Below, piece by piece: positions 7,743 to 13,812 of a stretch of DNA of 19,933 nt. Made by a program: the position numbers and the translations under genes. The DNA is taken from contig DIDN01000057.1 of the NCBI GenBank assembly GCA_002418185.1, forward strand, positions 1 to 19,933, in the 5' to 3' direction. The notes beneath the pieces were generated by a model, which ran no database searches, was not told the origin of the DNA, and was given only the letters and a program-made list of their open reading frames with translations. This stretch comes from Deltaproteobacteria bacterium UBA5799. Lineage in GTDB: Bacteria; Desulfobacterota; GWC2-55-46. Numbering within the stretch: position 1 is the first letter of the stretch; each line of letters starts with the position of its first letter.

Positions 7743-8525
7743 ATGCTCAAGACGGTCATGGTTGTGCCGTGCTACAACGAGGAGACGAGGCTCGACCGCA
7801 AGGCATTCCTCGACGCAGTATCCGGCAGCGAGGACATCTTTTTCATTTTCGTGGACGACGGCAGCACCGACGGGACCCTTGCCGCCATCGAGGAGCTCCG
7901 GAGGGCGGCCCCTGCCAGGATATCCTGCCTCCGCCTTGAAAAAAATTCGGGAAAGGCCGAGGCTGTTCGGCGCGGAGTGCTGAAGGCCGTCGAGGACGGG
8001 TGCTGGAGCTTCGGCTACTGGGACGCCGACCTCGCCACCCCGCTCGACGCGATATGCGCTTTCCGCAGGCTGCTGGAGGGCGGCAAGTGGAAGGTCGTCA
8101 TCGGCTCGAGGGTGAAGCTCCTCGGGAGGGATATAGACAGGAACGAAATGCGGCATTACGCGGGCCGGGTGTTCGCTACCTTTGCAAGCCTCCTCTTGAG
8201 GATGCCGATATACGACACCCAGTGCGGCGCGAAGCTCTTCAGGAACACGCCCGAGGCCGTTCGGGCGTTCAGCAGGCCCTTCAAGGTCAGGTGGACCTTC
8301 GACGTCGAGCTCTTCGCCCGCCTCTCCATGCTTGAGAAAAAGAAGAGAAGCGGTGATTTCGCCCAGGACTGGATAGAGTATCCACTTGAGAAATGGACCG
8401 ACATAAAGGGCTCAAAGGTCGGATGGCTGGACTTTGTCAGGTCGGGTGTCGACATGCTCAAGCTCTTCGTGCTCCTCTACGCACCCTTTGTGAAAGGGCG
8501 ATATGAGAGAGAGCTGCTTTCCTGA
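7743..8525 (+). CDS. Glycosyltransferase family 2, polyprenyl-phosphate sugar synthase-like
   Basis: This 260-residue GT-A enzyme resembles ALG5-type dolichyl-phosphate glucosyltransferases, which move a sugar from a nucleotide donor to a polyprenyl phosphate at the cytoplasmic face. Seen: VVPCYNEE (7-14), VDDGSTDG (37-44), KNSGKAEAVRRG (67-78), the metal-binding DxD in WDADLATP (93-100), GSR (121-123), a conserved RHYAGRVFATF (137-147), DTQCGAKLF (158-166) and WTFDVELFAR (184-193). ATG 7743 has GGAAA five bases upstream; TTG 7698 in the same frame has no ribosome site and adds unlike residues. Placed 84 bases behind the GT-C enzyme, it could make the lipid-linked sugar that enzyme uses. C-terminal hydrophobic residues (about 238-250) may touch the membrane. 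Confidence 0.85.
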   Translation: MLKTVMVVPCYNEETRLDRKAFLDAVSGSEDIFFIFVDDGSTDGTLAAIEELRRAAPARISCLRLEKNSGKAEAVRRGVLKAVEDGCWSFGYWDADLATPLDAICAFRRLLEGGKWKVVIGSRVKLLGRDIDRNEMRHYAGRVFATFASLLLRMPIYDTQCGAKLFRNTPEAVRAFSRPFKVRWTFDVELFARLSMLEKKKRSGDFAQDWIEYPLEKWTDIKGSKVGWLDFVRSGVDMLKLFVLLYAPFVKGRYERELLS

Positions 8526-8559
8526 CTAACCAGTGCTGCCGCTACGGACTACAGCAATA

Positions 8560-8594
8560 AAAAACCGGGGCCGGCTCTCGCCTCCCCGGTTTTT
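8560..8594. terminator. Bidirectional terminator between converging genes
   Basis: A perfect 11-base-pair stem (AAAAACCGGGG at 8560-8570 with CCCCGGTTTTT at 8584-8594) has a 13-base loop. The stem carries A on one side and T on the other, so a U-rich tail forms in both directions. It lies 34 bases after the family 2 glycosyltransferase stop and 16 bases past the end of the opposing mrp gene, so it can end both operons. Confidence 0.9.
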
Positions 8595-8610
8595 GCTTCC
8601 GGCATCCGGC

Positions 8611-9669
8611 CTATTCGAGGTCCAGCACGCTCACCTTCGCGGCAACCGACTGGGCTATCTCTACAAAGGCCTTGGAGTGGGCCGACCCAGGGTCCGCCTG
8701 CGTTATCGGCATTCCGGAATCGCCGCCCTCCCTTATGGCGATGTCGATCGGGATCTTCCCGAGTAGCGGCACCTGGTATCTTTCGCTCGTCTTCTCGCCG
8801 CCCCCGCGGCTGAATATCTCGGTCGTGCCGCCACAGTGCGGGCAGACGAACTGGCTCATGTTCTCGATTATGCCGAGGACCGGGACCTTCACCTCGTTGA
8901 ACATCCTTATGGCCCTCCTGGCGTCTATAAGGGCCACGTCCTGCGGCGTGGTCACTATGACCGCGCCGGTAAGGGGTATTGTCTGCACGAGCGTAAGCTG
9001 CGTGTCCCCTGTGCCCGGCGGCAGGTCTATGACGAGGTAGTCGAGCTCTCCCCATTCGACGCCGACGAGGAACTGCTTTATAAGCTGCATGACAAGGGGC
9101 CCCCGCCAAATGAGGGGCGTTTCCTCGTCGAGCATGAAACCGACCGAGACGAGCTTCATCCCGAACTTCTCAAGCGGGATGAGCCGCTCCTCGGGGGTCG
9201 CCTGCAAAGGCTCGTGTATGCCCATCATGAGGGGCAGGCTCGGCCCGTACAGGTCGGTATCGAGAAGGCCGACCCTGGCCCCGGACTGCGCGAGCGCCAC
9301 GGCCAGGTTGACCGCCACCGTGGATTTCCCCACCCCGCCCTTTCCGCTCGCTACGGCGATGGTGTTCCTTACGCCGGGTATCGGGGCCTTGCCGGCCACG
9401 CCTTTTGATTTCGGCACCTCTGCGCCGGTCTTGACAAACACTTCGGCGACGCCGGGTATCGCCTTAACGGCGTTTACCGAGTTGGCCTCGAGCTCTTTCT
9501 TCAGCGGGCACGCCATGGTCGTGAGCATGAGCGTGAAGCTTACGTTCCCGCCCTCGACCTTCACGTCCCTTATCATATTAAGCGTAACGAGGTCCTTGCC
9601 GAGCTCGGGGTCCATGACCCCGCGTAAAGCGTCGAGCACGGCTGCCTCGGTGATGTTGTTTATGGCCAA
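8611..9669 (-). CDS. mrp: Mrp/ApbC (NBP35-like) Fe-S cluster carrier ATPase
   Basis: Mrp/ApbC proteins are P-loop ATPases that hold a labile [4Fe-4S] cluster at a dimer interface and deliver it to apo-enzymes. This 352-residue copy has an N-terminal MIP18/DUF59 domain (about 7-80, with conserved TMACPLKKEL at 51-60), then the deviant Walker A KGGVGKST (110-117), LLDTDLYGPS (135-144), DLPPGTGD (215-222), and the cluster-binding pair C276 and C279 in FVCPHCGG. The start is TTG at 9669, supported by GGAGGTG seven bases upstream on the minus strand. It is last in a six-gene minus-strand operon beginning with an NFU scaffold, placing both ends of a cluster-delivery route in one transcript. Confidence 0.95.
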   Translation of the reverse strand: MAINNITEAAVLDALRGVMDPELGKDLVTLNMIRDVKVEGGNVSFTLMLTTMACPLKKELEANSVNAVKAIPGVAEVFVKTGAEVPKSKGVAGKAPIPGVRNTIAVASGKGGVGKSTVAVNLAVALAQSGARVGLLDTDLYGPSLPLMMGIHEPLQATPEERLIPLEKFGMKLVSVGFMLDEETPLIWRGPLVMQLIKQFLVGVEWGELDYLVIDLPPGTGDTQLTLVQTIPLTGAVIVTTPQDVALIDARRAIRMFNEVKVPVLGIIENMSQFVCPHCGGTTEIFSRGGGEKTSERYQVPLLGKIPIDIAIREGGDSGMPITQADPGSAHSKAFVEIAQSVAAKVSVLDLE

Positions 9670-9691
9670 TTTTCACCTCCGTTTCGTGTGG

Positions 9692-9883
9692 CTACGCCGA
9701 GGCGGCCTCTTTAAGAGCAGCCATGAGCTCTTCGAGCGGCGCGCCGTCCCTTCTGGCGGCCTCTTCTATGGAGACCGCTCCGCCGCAGCACGAGTCTATA
9801 TGGTAGCGCGTGAATACCCCGATGGTCTTCGGGAATTGCTTTATGCAGTCGTTTACGACCGTCTTTTCATTTATCGTTTCCAT
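9692..9883 (-). CDS. Stand-alone DUF542 (ScdA_N/RIC N-terminal) domain protein
   Basis: This 63-residue protein is little more than a DUF542 domain. The family is best known as the N-terminal part of RIC/ScdA/YtfE, proteins that repair Fe-S clusters damaged by nitric oxide or oxidants. Seen: FPKTIGVFTRYHIDSCCGG (17-35) with His28 and the hallmark Cys32-Cys33, then EAARRDGAPLEELMAAL. The di-iron hemerythrin-like domain that follows in RIC is absent, and no such domain is encoded nearby. ATG 9883 overlaps the end of the DUF1858 gene by 17 bases, so the two are probably translated together; mrp starts 22 bases after its stop. A redox or NO-stress role is inferred from family and context. Confidence 0.85.
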   Translation of the reverse strand: METINEKTVVNDCIKQFPKTIGVFTRYHIDSCCGGAVSIEEAARRDGAPLEELMAALKEAASA

Positions 9884-10112
9884 CCCCTTTTCCTTCCCCC
9901 TTTCCTTTCGCCGCCGCCTCGTTAAGCTCCCTCAAGAGCGCGTCAAGGTCGGCGTTGTGCATCCCGGAGCCGAAGTCTATGTCCTCGTACCCCGACCCAG
10001 GGCAGTCGAAACACCCCTTGCCGAAGTATTTCCTGAACACCTCGGTCGTGCGGGGGTGCTTTTCCATGACCTCGCCGATGGTCATGTCCTTGGTTATGAC
10101 AGGGCCCGCCAT
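9867..10112 (-). CDS. DUF1858 small redox-type domain protein
   Basis: This 81-residue protein matches DUF1858, a small domain often found near hybrid-cluster and other redox proteins and described as having a redox-active disulfide. Seen: ITKDMTIGEVMEKHPRTTEVFRKYFGKG (6-33), Cys34 and Cys37 in a CxxC, a GYEDIDFG segment, and NADLDALLRELN (53-64). The tail from about residue 66 is a low-complexity Lys/Gly-rich stretch. The layout (acidic helix, HPxTxxVFxxY, cysteines, C-terminal helix) parallels the DUF542 protein encoded just after it, so the two may be distant relatives. It starts four bases after the preceding gene. Confidence 0.85.
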   Translation of the reverse strand: MAGPVITKDMTIGEVMEKHPRTTEVFRKYFGKGCFDCPGSGYEDIDFGSGMHNADLDALLRELNEAAAKGKGEGKGDGNDK

Positions 10113-10116
10113 CCGC

Positions 10117-10533
10117 TCACTTTTTTGCGGCCGCCGGGGGCGCCGGCGCCGGCTTGATGGTCATGAGCATGTTGACCGCGAAGAACACGATAGAGAGCGC
10201 CTCCACGAGAGAGAAGGCAACGAGGACCGTATTGCCGCCGACCTCGCTCTGCGCCACCCAGCCCGCGGCCATCCCGACGAGCCCTATGTTGGCGAGCCAG
10301 ATCTGCGCGTACGCCAGCCGGTCGGAGAAGAGCGGGCGTCCACTGAACCGGGGCAGTATGTGATAGGCTACCCCGTATATCATCATGGACATCCAGCCGA
10401 GGAGGTTCAAATGGACGTGGATGGGCATCCACGGATAGACCGGGCCTGCCGCGCTCATGTGGAGCCCCAGCAAGACCGACAGCAGGAAGTATATTATCGC
10501 AAACCTTATGAACCAGACTGTGATGCCGCTCAT
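10117..10533 (-). CDS. Small four-helix membrane protein related to the N-terminal part of CcoN/NorB-type oxidases
   Basis: This 138-residue protein has four predicted membrane helices (about 7-26, 38-60, 75-95 and 102-126) and a short Ala/Pro/Lys tail. Helix 2 opens with HVHLNLLGW (39-47) and ends YHILPRF (57-63), a pattern close to the haem-ligand helix of cbb3 oxidase subunit I and nitric oxide reductase NorB. His25, His39, His41 and His58 could bind a haem between helices 1 and 2. It is far too short for a catalytic subunit I (about 450-500 residues) and no continuation is seen in the flanking bases, so it is a complete small protein rather than a broken gene. GGAGGT lies before the ATG. 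It could be a haem-binding electron-transfer or sensing partner of the 12-helix protein encoded at 11339-12727. Confidence 0.75.
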   Translation of the reverse strand: MSGITVWFIRFAIIYFLLSVLLGLHMSAAGPVYPWMPIHVHLNLLGWMSMMIYGVAYHILPRFSGRPLFSDRLAYAQIWLANIGLVGMAAGWVAQSEVGGNTVLVAFSLVEALSIVFFAVNMLMTIKPAPAPPAAAKK

Positions 10534-10560
10534 CAGTACCTCCGGTCAGGTTGTTTTCTC

Positions 10561-10749
10561 CTATTCATGCGCGGCGGCGGGAGCGGCGGGCCGGCACGCG
10601 TCAACCGGGCAAACTTCAGCGCACGCGCCGCACTCGGTGCAGAGCATCGGGTCTATCGCGTAGGGGGCGCCTTCGGATATCGCGCCCTCCGGGCACTCGG
10701 GCAGGCAGGCTCCGCAAGCTATGCATTCTTCAAGTATATGGTAGGACAT
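10561..10749 (-). CDS. 2[4Fe-4S] ferredoxin
   Basis: A 62-residue clostridial-type ferredoxin carries low-potential electrons in the cytoplasm. Two full cluster motifs are present: C9, C12, C15 and C19-P, then C37, C40, C43 and C47-P, with an extra C52. The Ala/Pro-rich tail ends in AAHE. It lies between the NFU scaffold gene (126 bases upstream) and the small haem-copper-oxidase-like gene (27 bases downstream). In this operon it could give electrons for Fe-S cluster assembly or for the redox proteins around it; which is unknown. Confidence 0.93.
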   Translation of the reverse strand: MSYHILEECIACGACLPECPEGAISEGAPYAIDPMLCTECGACAEVCPVDACRPAAPAAAHE

Positions 10750-10875
10750 GGGCCTCTCGCCGGTAAGCGCTTGATATCGGTGTACGGATCCCTTGCCAGG
10801 GGAATCAGCGCACCCGTGCTCCCTGGCCGTTCTGGACCGCGCCGTCGAAAACAGGCTCAGTCGAGGTCTCCCGGT

Positions 10876-11103
10876 TCAGACGGAGAGGACCTGCTTTATC
10901 TCCGGGACCCGTTCCTTTATGGCCCTTTCGATGCCCATAGCGAGCGTTATCTGCGCGCTCGGGCACCCGGAGCAGGCCCCCTGGAGCTGGACCCGCACTA
11001 TGCCCTGGGCCTCGTCCACGTCAACGAGCTCCACGTTCCCGCCGTCAGCCTGGAGGGCCGGCCTGATGCCGTTAAGAGCCTCTTCGACCTTGTCTCTGAT
11101 CAT
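10876..11103 (-). CDS. NFU-domain (NifU C-terminal-like) Fe-S cluster carrier
   Basis: This 75-residue protein is a single NFU domain, which holds an Fe-S cluster between two subunits and passes it to target proteins. Seen: VEEALNGIRPALQADGGNVELV (6-27) and the cluster-binding pair C44 and C47 in GACSGCPSAQ (42-51). The frame is open to 11193, but ATG 11103 is clearly the start: GGAGGA lies eight bases before it and the longer reading would run through the promoter. It heads the minus-strand operon that ends with mrp. A 126-base gap, the largest in the operon, separates it from the ferredoxin gene. Confidence 0.93.
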   Translation of the reverse strand: MIRDKVEEALNGIRPALQADGGNVELVDVDEAQGIVRVQLQGACSGCPSAQITLAMGIERAIKERVPEIKQVLSV

Positions 11104-11110
11104 AATATAT

Positions 11111-11116
11111 TCCTCC
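11111..11116 (-). promoter_or_regulatory. Ribosome binding site that fixes the NFU gene start
   Basis: GGAGGA on the minus strand stands seven bases before ATG 11103. It rules out the longer upstream starts for the NFU gene, which would include the ribosome site itself in the coding sequence. Confidence 0.85.
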
Positions 11117-11139
11117 ATAAATGGTTGTTGGAACAATAT

Positions 11140-11169
11140 ATTATAGCTTAGAGTATACGGTCCTTTCAA
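11140..11169 (-). promoter_or_regulatory. Near-consensus sigma-70 promoter of the Fe-S/ferredoxin operon
   Basis: On the minus strand TTGAAA (11169-11164, 5 of 6 to consensus) and TATAAT (11145-11140, perfect) are separated by 18 bases. Transcription would start near 11133, giving a leader of about 30 bases before the NFU ATG. The 235-base space to the diverging gene at 11339 also holds two copies of CATAAATGG (11116-11124 and 11191-11199), one in the leader and one just upstream of the -35 box; each is part of, or close to, the imperfect dyad CCATAAATGG. These could be operators, but this is inference. I found no convincing promoter for the diverging gene. Confidence 0.85.
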
Positions 11170-11338
11170 GCCATAATAAATGATTTCCGTCATAAATGGC
11201 GATATGTGGGGTGCCTTTGTCGGAGCGCCGAGCGAGGGTTTTAGGATTGGCCGGCTTGCATTGAAGGACGTGTTCTGGTACTTTTGTACTGGCCCGGGCC
11301 TTGAAGCCGGAGACTTCCGCCGGCGCCATGCTAATCCA

Positions 11339-12727
11339 ATGAGAGAAAAAACCGGTCTTCCAGAAGCGTTTAACGGGGCGAACCGCTCGCTTGCGCACGG
11401 CTGGCTTGTCCTTGCGGTGTTTTCGCTCGTTTTCGCCGGGGTGTTCGCCCTGCTTGTCGCGCTTGCGAGGACCCCTGTAATAGATGAGATGCTCCCGCTC
11501 GGCAGGGACTATATATACGTGGCCCTGGTAGGGCACGTTGTCCTGGCGGTGGTCATCTGGTTCCTTGCCTTCAAGGGCTTCCTCTGGGTCTACTCCCTCC
11601 CGTCGGCCGTATTTTCGCCGGCGCTGGGGACGGCCTCCCTTGCGCTCTCGGCAGGCGGGATGGCCCTGGTGGTCGTAGCCGCGGTATTCGGGCTCGGCCA
11701 GGCTGAGCTCGCGAACTATGTGCCAGTGCTGCTTACGCCCGTCTTTTACGCGGGCCTCCTTTCCTTTGGGGCAGGGGTGCTCCTTTCTCTTGTAAATTTC
11801 TTCCTAACGGTCTTCTTGGGAAGGGAAAGGCTCGGGGTCTTCGCCTTTGGGATGCTCGCGGCAGGCGCGGCGGTCTTTATAGCCTTCGCCTGCTTCGCCC
11901 TCGCAGGCTGGTTTCAGCATGCCGGGGGGAAGCTGCACCTGGACTTCGAGCGGCTCTTCTGGGGAGGCGGCCACGTACTTCAGTTTGCGAACACCATGGC
12001 GATGACGGCGGTATGGCTCCTTTTGATAAGGCGGGTCTTGGGGAGGGAGGCGCTCGGCCCGTGGACGGCAAAGGCGCTGTATTTGGTCTTCATAGCGTTT
12101 GTGCTGCCAGCGCCGGTCATATACTTCCTTTATGACATATCGAGCCAGGCCCATAAGGAGGGCTTCACCTGGCTCATGCAGTGGGGCATCGGCCCTCCTG
12201 TTGCCATATTCATCCTGGCCTCGATGACAACGCTCGCCAGGACCAGCCACAGGCCCTGGAAGGACCCGGCCTTCTCGTCCCTGGTCCTCTCTATATCCAT
12301 CTTCCTCCTGGGCGGGTTCATCGGCCTCGGCATCGACGGCGTGAACACTATCATACCGGCCCATTACCACTGCGTTATCGGGGCCGTGACCATAGCCTTC
12401 ATGGGCCTTTTTTACGAAGTATTGCCGGATTTCGGGAAAGCCGTCCGGTGGAGGAGGATGGCCGCCCTGCAGCCCTGGCTCTATAGCGCAGGAATAGTGC
12501 TCTTCGCCATAGGGCTCTACATGGCAGGCTCGCACGGGGTGGCAAGGAAGACGTACGGCGGCGAGCAGAACCTTAATACCATCGGGAAGATCGTCGGCAT
12601 GTCGGTCATGGGCATGGGAGGGCTCGTCGCCATTTCCGGCGGGGTCGCGTTCGTCCTTAACGCGCTACTCTCTCTCTTCGGCAGGAAAAGCCCTTCTCCG
12701 GAACCGGGTGTCCAGCCCGTGCCTTGA
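11339..12727 (+). CDS. Divergent haem-copper oxidase/NO reductase superfamily subunit I-like membrane protein
   Basis: This 462-residue protein has about twelve hydrophobic segments, the subunit I fold of haem-copper oxidases and NO reductases. Putative haem ligands are His66 in helix II (VGHVVLAVVIWF) and His342/His344 in helix X (PAHYHCVIGAV), with FYEVLPDFG at the helix X end. Helix VI has WGGGHVLQF (208-216) with His212 in the place of the first copper/iron-B ligand. The His-His pair expected in helix VII is absent: predicted helix VII (about 244-265) has no His, and only His272 and His304 occur between 213 and 330. Hence its active site is non-canonical. ATG 11339 is chosen because the 53 residues before it (frame open to 11180) look unlike protein of this family and overlap the divergent promoter; no clear ribosome site precedes either. 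Haem O synthase and cytochrome c genes follow. Confidence 0.8.
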   Translation: MREKTGLPEAFNGANRSLAHGWLVLAVFSLVFAGVFALLVALARTPVIDEMLPLGRDYIYVALVGHVVLAVVIWFLAFKGFLWVYSLPSAVFSPALGTASLALSAGGMALVVVAAVFGLGQAELANYVPVLLTPVFYAGLLSFGAGVLLSLVNFFLTVFLGRERLGVFAFGMLAAGAAVFIAFACFALAGWFQHAGGKLHLDFERLFWGGGHVLQFANTMAMTAVWLLLIRRVLGREALGPWTAKALYLVFIAFVLPAPVIYFLYDISSQAHKEGFTWLMQWGIGPPVAIFILASMTTLARTSHRPWKDPAFSSLVLSISIFLLGGFIGLGIDGVNTIIPAHYHCVIGAVTIAFMGLFYEVLPDFGKAVRWRRMAALQPWLYSAGIVLFAIGLYMAGSHGVARKTYGGEQNLNTIGKIVGMSVMGMGGLVAISGGVAFVLNALLSLFGRKSPSPEPGVQPVP

Positions 12728-12758
12728 GAAGGACCCCGGAAAATCAGAGTTCCGCGGC

Positions 12759-12764
12759 CCGTAT
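12759..12764 (+). promoter_or_regulatory. Isolated -10-like hexamer upstream of ctaB
   Basis: A perfect TATAAT lies 57 bases before the ctaB ATG in the short gap after the oxidase-like gene. There is no convincing -35 box 16-18 bases upstream, so it may be chance or a regulated promoter. The absence of a terminator in this gap would also allow read-through from the upstream gene. Confidence 0.3.
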
Positions 12765-12805
12765 CGTGTATAATCCTTCTGGACAGGTTCAGGCGTCATT
12801 AATTG

Positions 12806-12813
12806 GAGGAGGC
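12806..12813 (+). promoter_or_regulatory. Ribosome binding site that fixes the ctaB start
   Basis: GGAGGAGG stands seven bases before ATG 12821. It shows that translation starts there rather than at the in-frame TTG 12803, which lies upstream of the site. Confidence 0.85.
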
Positions 12814-12820
12814 CTACTTT

Positions 12821-13687
12821 ATGGGAATAGGCAGGTACCTTGAGCTATTCAAGCTCAGGATATGCAGCCTCATAACCTTCAGCGCCGTCGTGGGGCTCGT
12901 GGCCGCCTCATCGCCCGGCGCGACCGTCGGCACGGCCGTTTACCTCGTCGCAGCCACGATGCTCGCCGCAGCCGCGGCCAGCGCCTTCAACCATTATTTC
13001 GACAGCGACATAGATTCCATTATGAAGAGGACGAGCAGGAGGCCGCTCCCTTCCGGCGCCGTGGCGGCTTCCAAAGGGGTCCTTGTCGCTGCAGCCGGGC
13101 TTTTCCTCCTTTCCACAGCCGTCTCCTTTGCCGCGCTCAACTACATGGTCGCGCTGCACCTTGCCCTCGGCGCGTTCGTGTACGCGGTGGTCTATACGGT
13201 CTGGCTGAAGAGGAGGAGCCGCCTGAACATCGTGATAGGCGGCCTGGCCGGGAGCTTCGCCGTCCTTGCAGGCGGCGCGTCGGCGAGCCCAGAGCTCTGC
13301 GCGCCGCCGATGCTCCTGGCCGTCGTGATGTTCTTCTGGACGCCTTCCCACTTCTGGAGCTTCGCCATCTGCCACCGCGAGGAGTACGAGAAGGCGGGCG
13401 TGCCCATGCTTCCCGTGAAGGTGGGGGACTCAAGGACCGCGGTCTGCATATTCGTGAATACGGTCCTCCTCGTAATCTCCTCGCTGGCCCTCTGGTTCCT
13501 CGGCCACAGCGGCCCTGTGTACCTTGCGGCGGCCCTGGTGCTCGGGGCGTATTTCATCTACTGGAACGTCAGGCTCCTCCTCAGCCCGGACAAGGAGGTC
13601 GCAAGGAGCAATTTCCGCGCGTCTATGGTCTATCTGGGCGCGCTCTTTACGTCGGTCGTCATTGACATGGCTGCCAGGAACATGTGA
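12821..13687 (+). CDS. ctaB: Protohaem IX farnesyltransferase (haem O synthase) CtaB/CyoE
   Basis: CtaB attaches a farnesyl group to haem B to make haem O, the cofactor or haem A precursor of several terminal oxidases. This 288-residue membrane protein shows the prenyl-diphosphate-binding motif N57-x3-D61-x3-D65 followed by RTSRRPLPSG (70-79), the loop RRSRLNIVIGGLAGSFAVLAGG (131-152), and HFWSFAICHREEYEKAGVPMLPV (177-199), all standard for UbiA-superfamily haem O synthases. About eight to nine hydrophobic helices are visible. It follows the oxidase-like gene by 93 bases with no terminator between, suggesting co-expression. No haem A synthase (CtaA) or oxidase subunit II/III gene is in the window, so the recipient haem protein may be the neighbour. 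Confidence 0.95.
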   Translation: MGIGRYLELFKLRICSLITFSAVVGLVAASSPGATVGTAVYLVAATMLAAAAASAFNHYFDSDIDSIMKRTSRRPLPSGAVAASKGVLVAAAGLFLLSTAVSFAALNYMVALHLALGAFVYAVVYTVWLKRRSRLNIVIGGLAGSFAVLAGGASASPELCAPPMLLAVVMFFWTPSHFWSFAICHREEYEKAGVPMLPVKVGDSRTAVCIFVNTVLLVISSLALWFLGHSGPVYLAAALVLGAYFIYWNVRLLLSPDKEVARSNFRASMVYLGALFTSVVIDMAARNM

Positions 13688-13748
13688 TAATCAGGTCAGA
13701 ACAGGCCCGCAGCCCCGTTTCATGCGGGTAAGCGGCCTATTAAAGTTC

Positions 13749-13777
13749 TTGACATCGAGGTTCTCAGGCGGTATTCT
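13749..13777 (+). promoter_or_regulatory. Sigma-70 promoter of the cytochrome c gene
   Basis: A perfect TTGACA (13749-13754) and TATTCT (13772-13777, 4 of 6) have the ideal 17-base spacing. Transcription would begin near 13784, about 30 bases before the cytochrome ATG. The gene can therefore be expressed apart from ctaB. Confidence 0.8.
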
Positions 13778-13812
13778 CTTTTTCCAAATTCTTTATCCAA
13801 GGAGGATTCAAC

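Noticed and set aside
6774..8156. 460-codon minus-strand open frame
   Set aside because: It is the shadow of the two glycosyltransferase genes in GC-rich DNA, has low-complexity Arg/Pro-rich content and no recognisable domain.
11256..11285. Possible plus-strand promoter (TTGCAT, 17 bases, TACTTT) for the oxidase-like gene
   Set aside because: Each box matches consensus at only 3 of 6 positions, no better than chance in this region.
11278..11300. Inverted GTAC-TTTT-GTAC followed by the GGCCCGGGCC palindrome upstream of the oxidase-like gene
   Set aside because: Both are short self-complementary words expected in GC-rich DNA, and they do not form a terminator or a promoter-linked operator that I can support.
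11180..11338. N-terminal extension of the 12-helix oxidase-like protein
   Set aside because: The extra 53 residues look non-native, start next to the -35 box of the divergent promoter and have no ribosome site.
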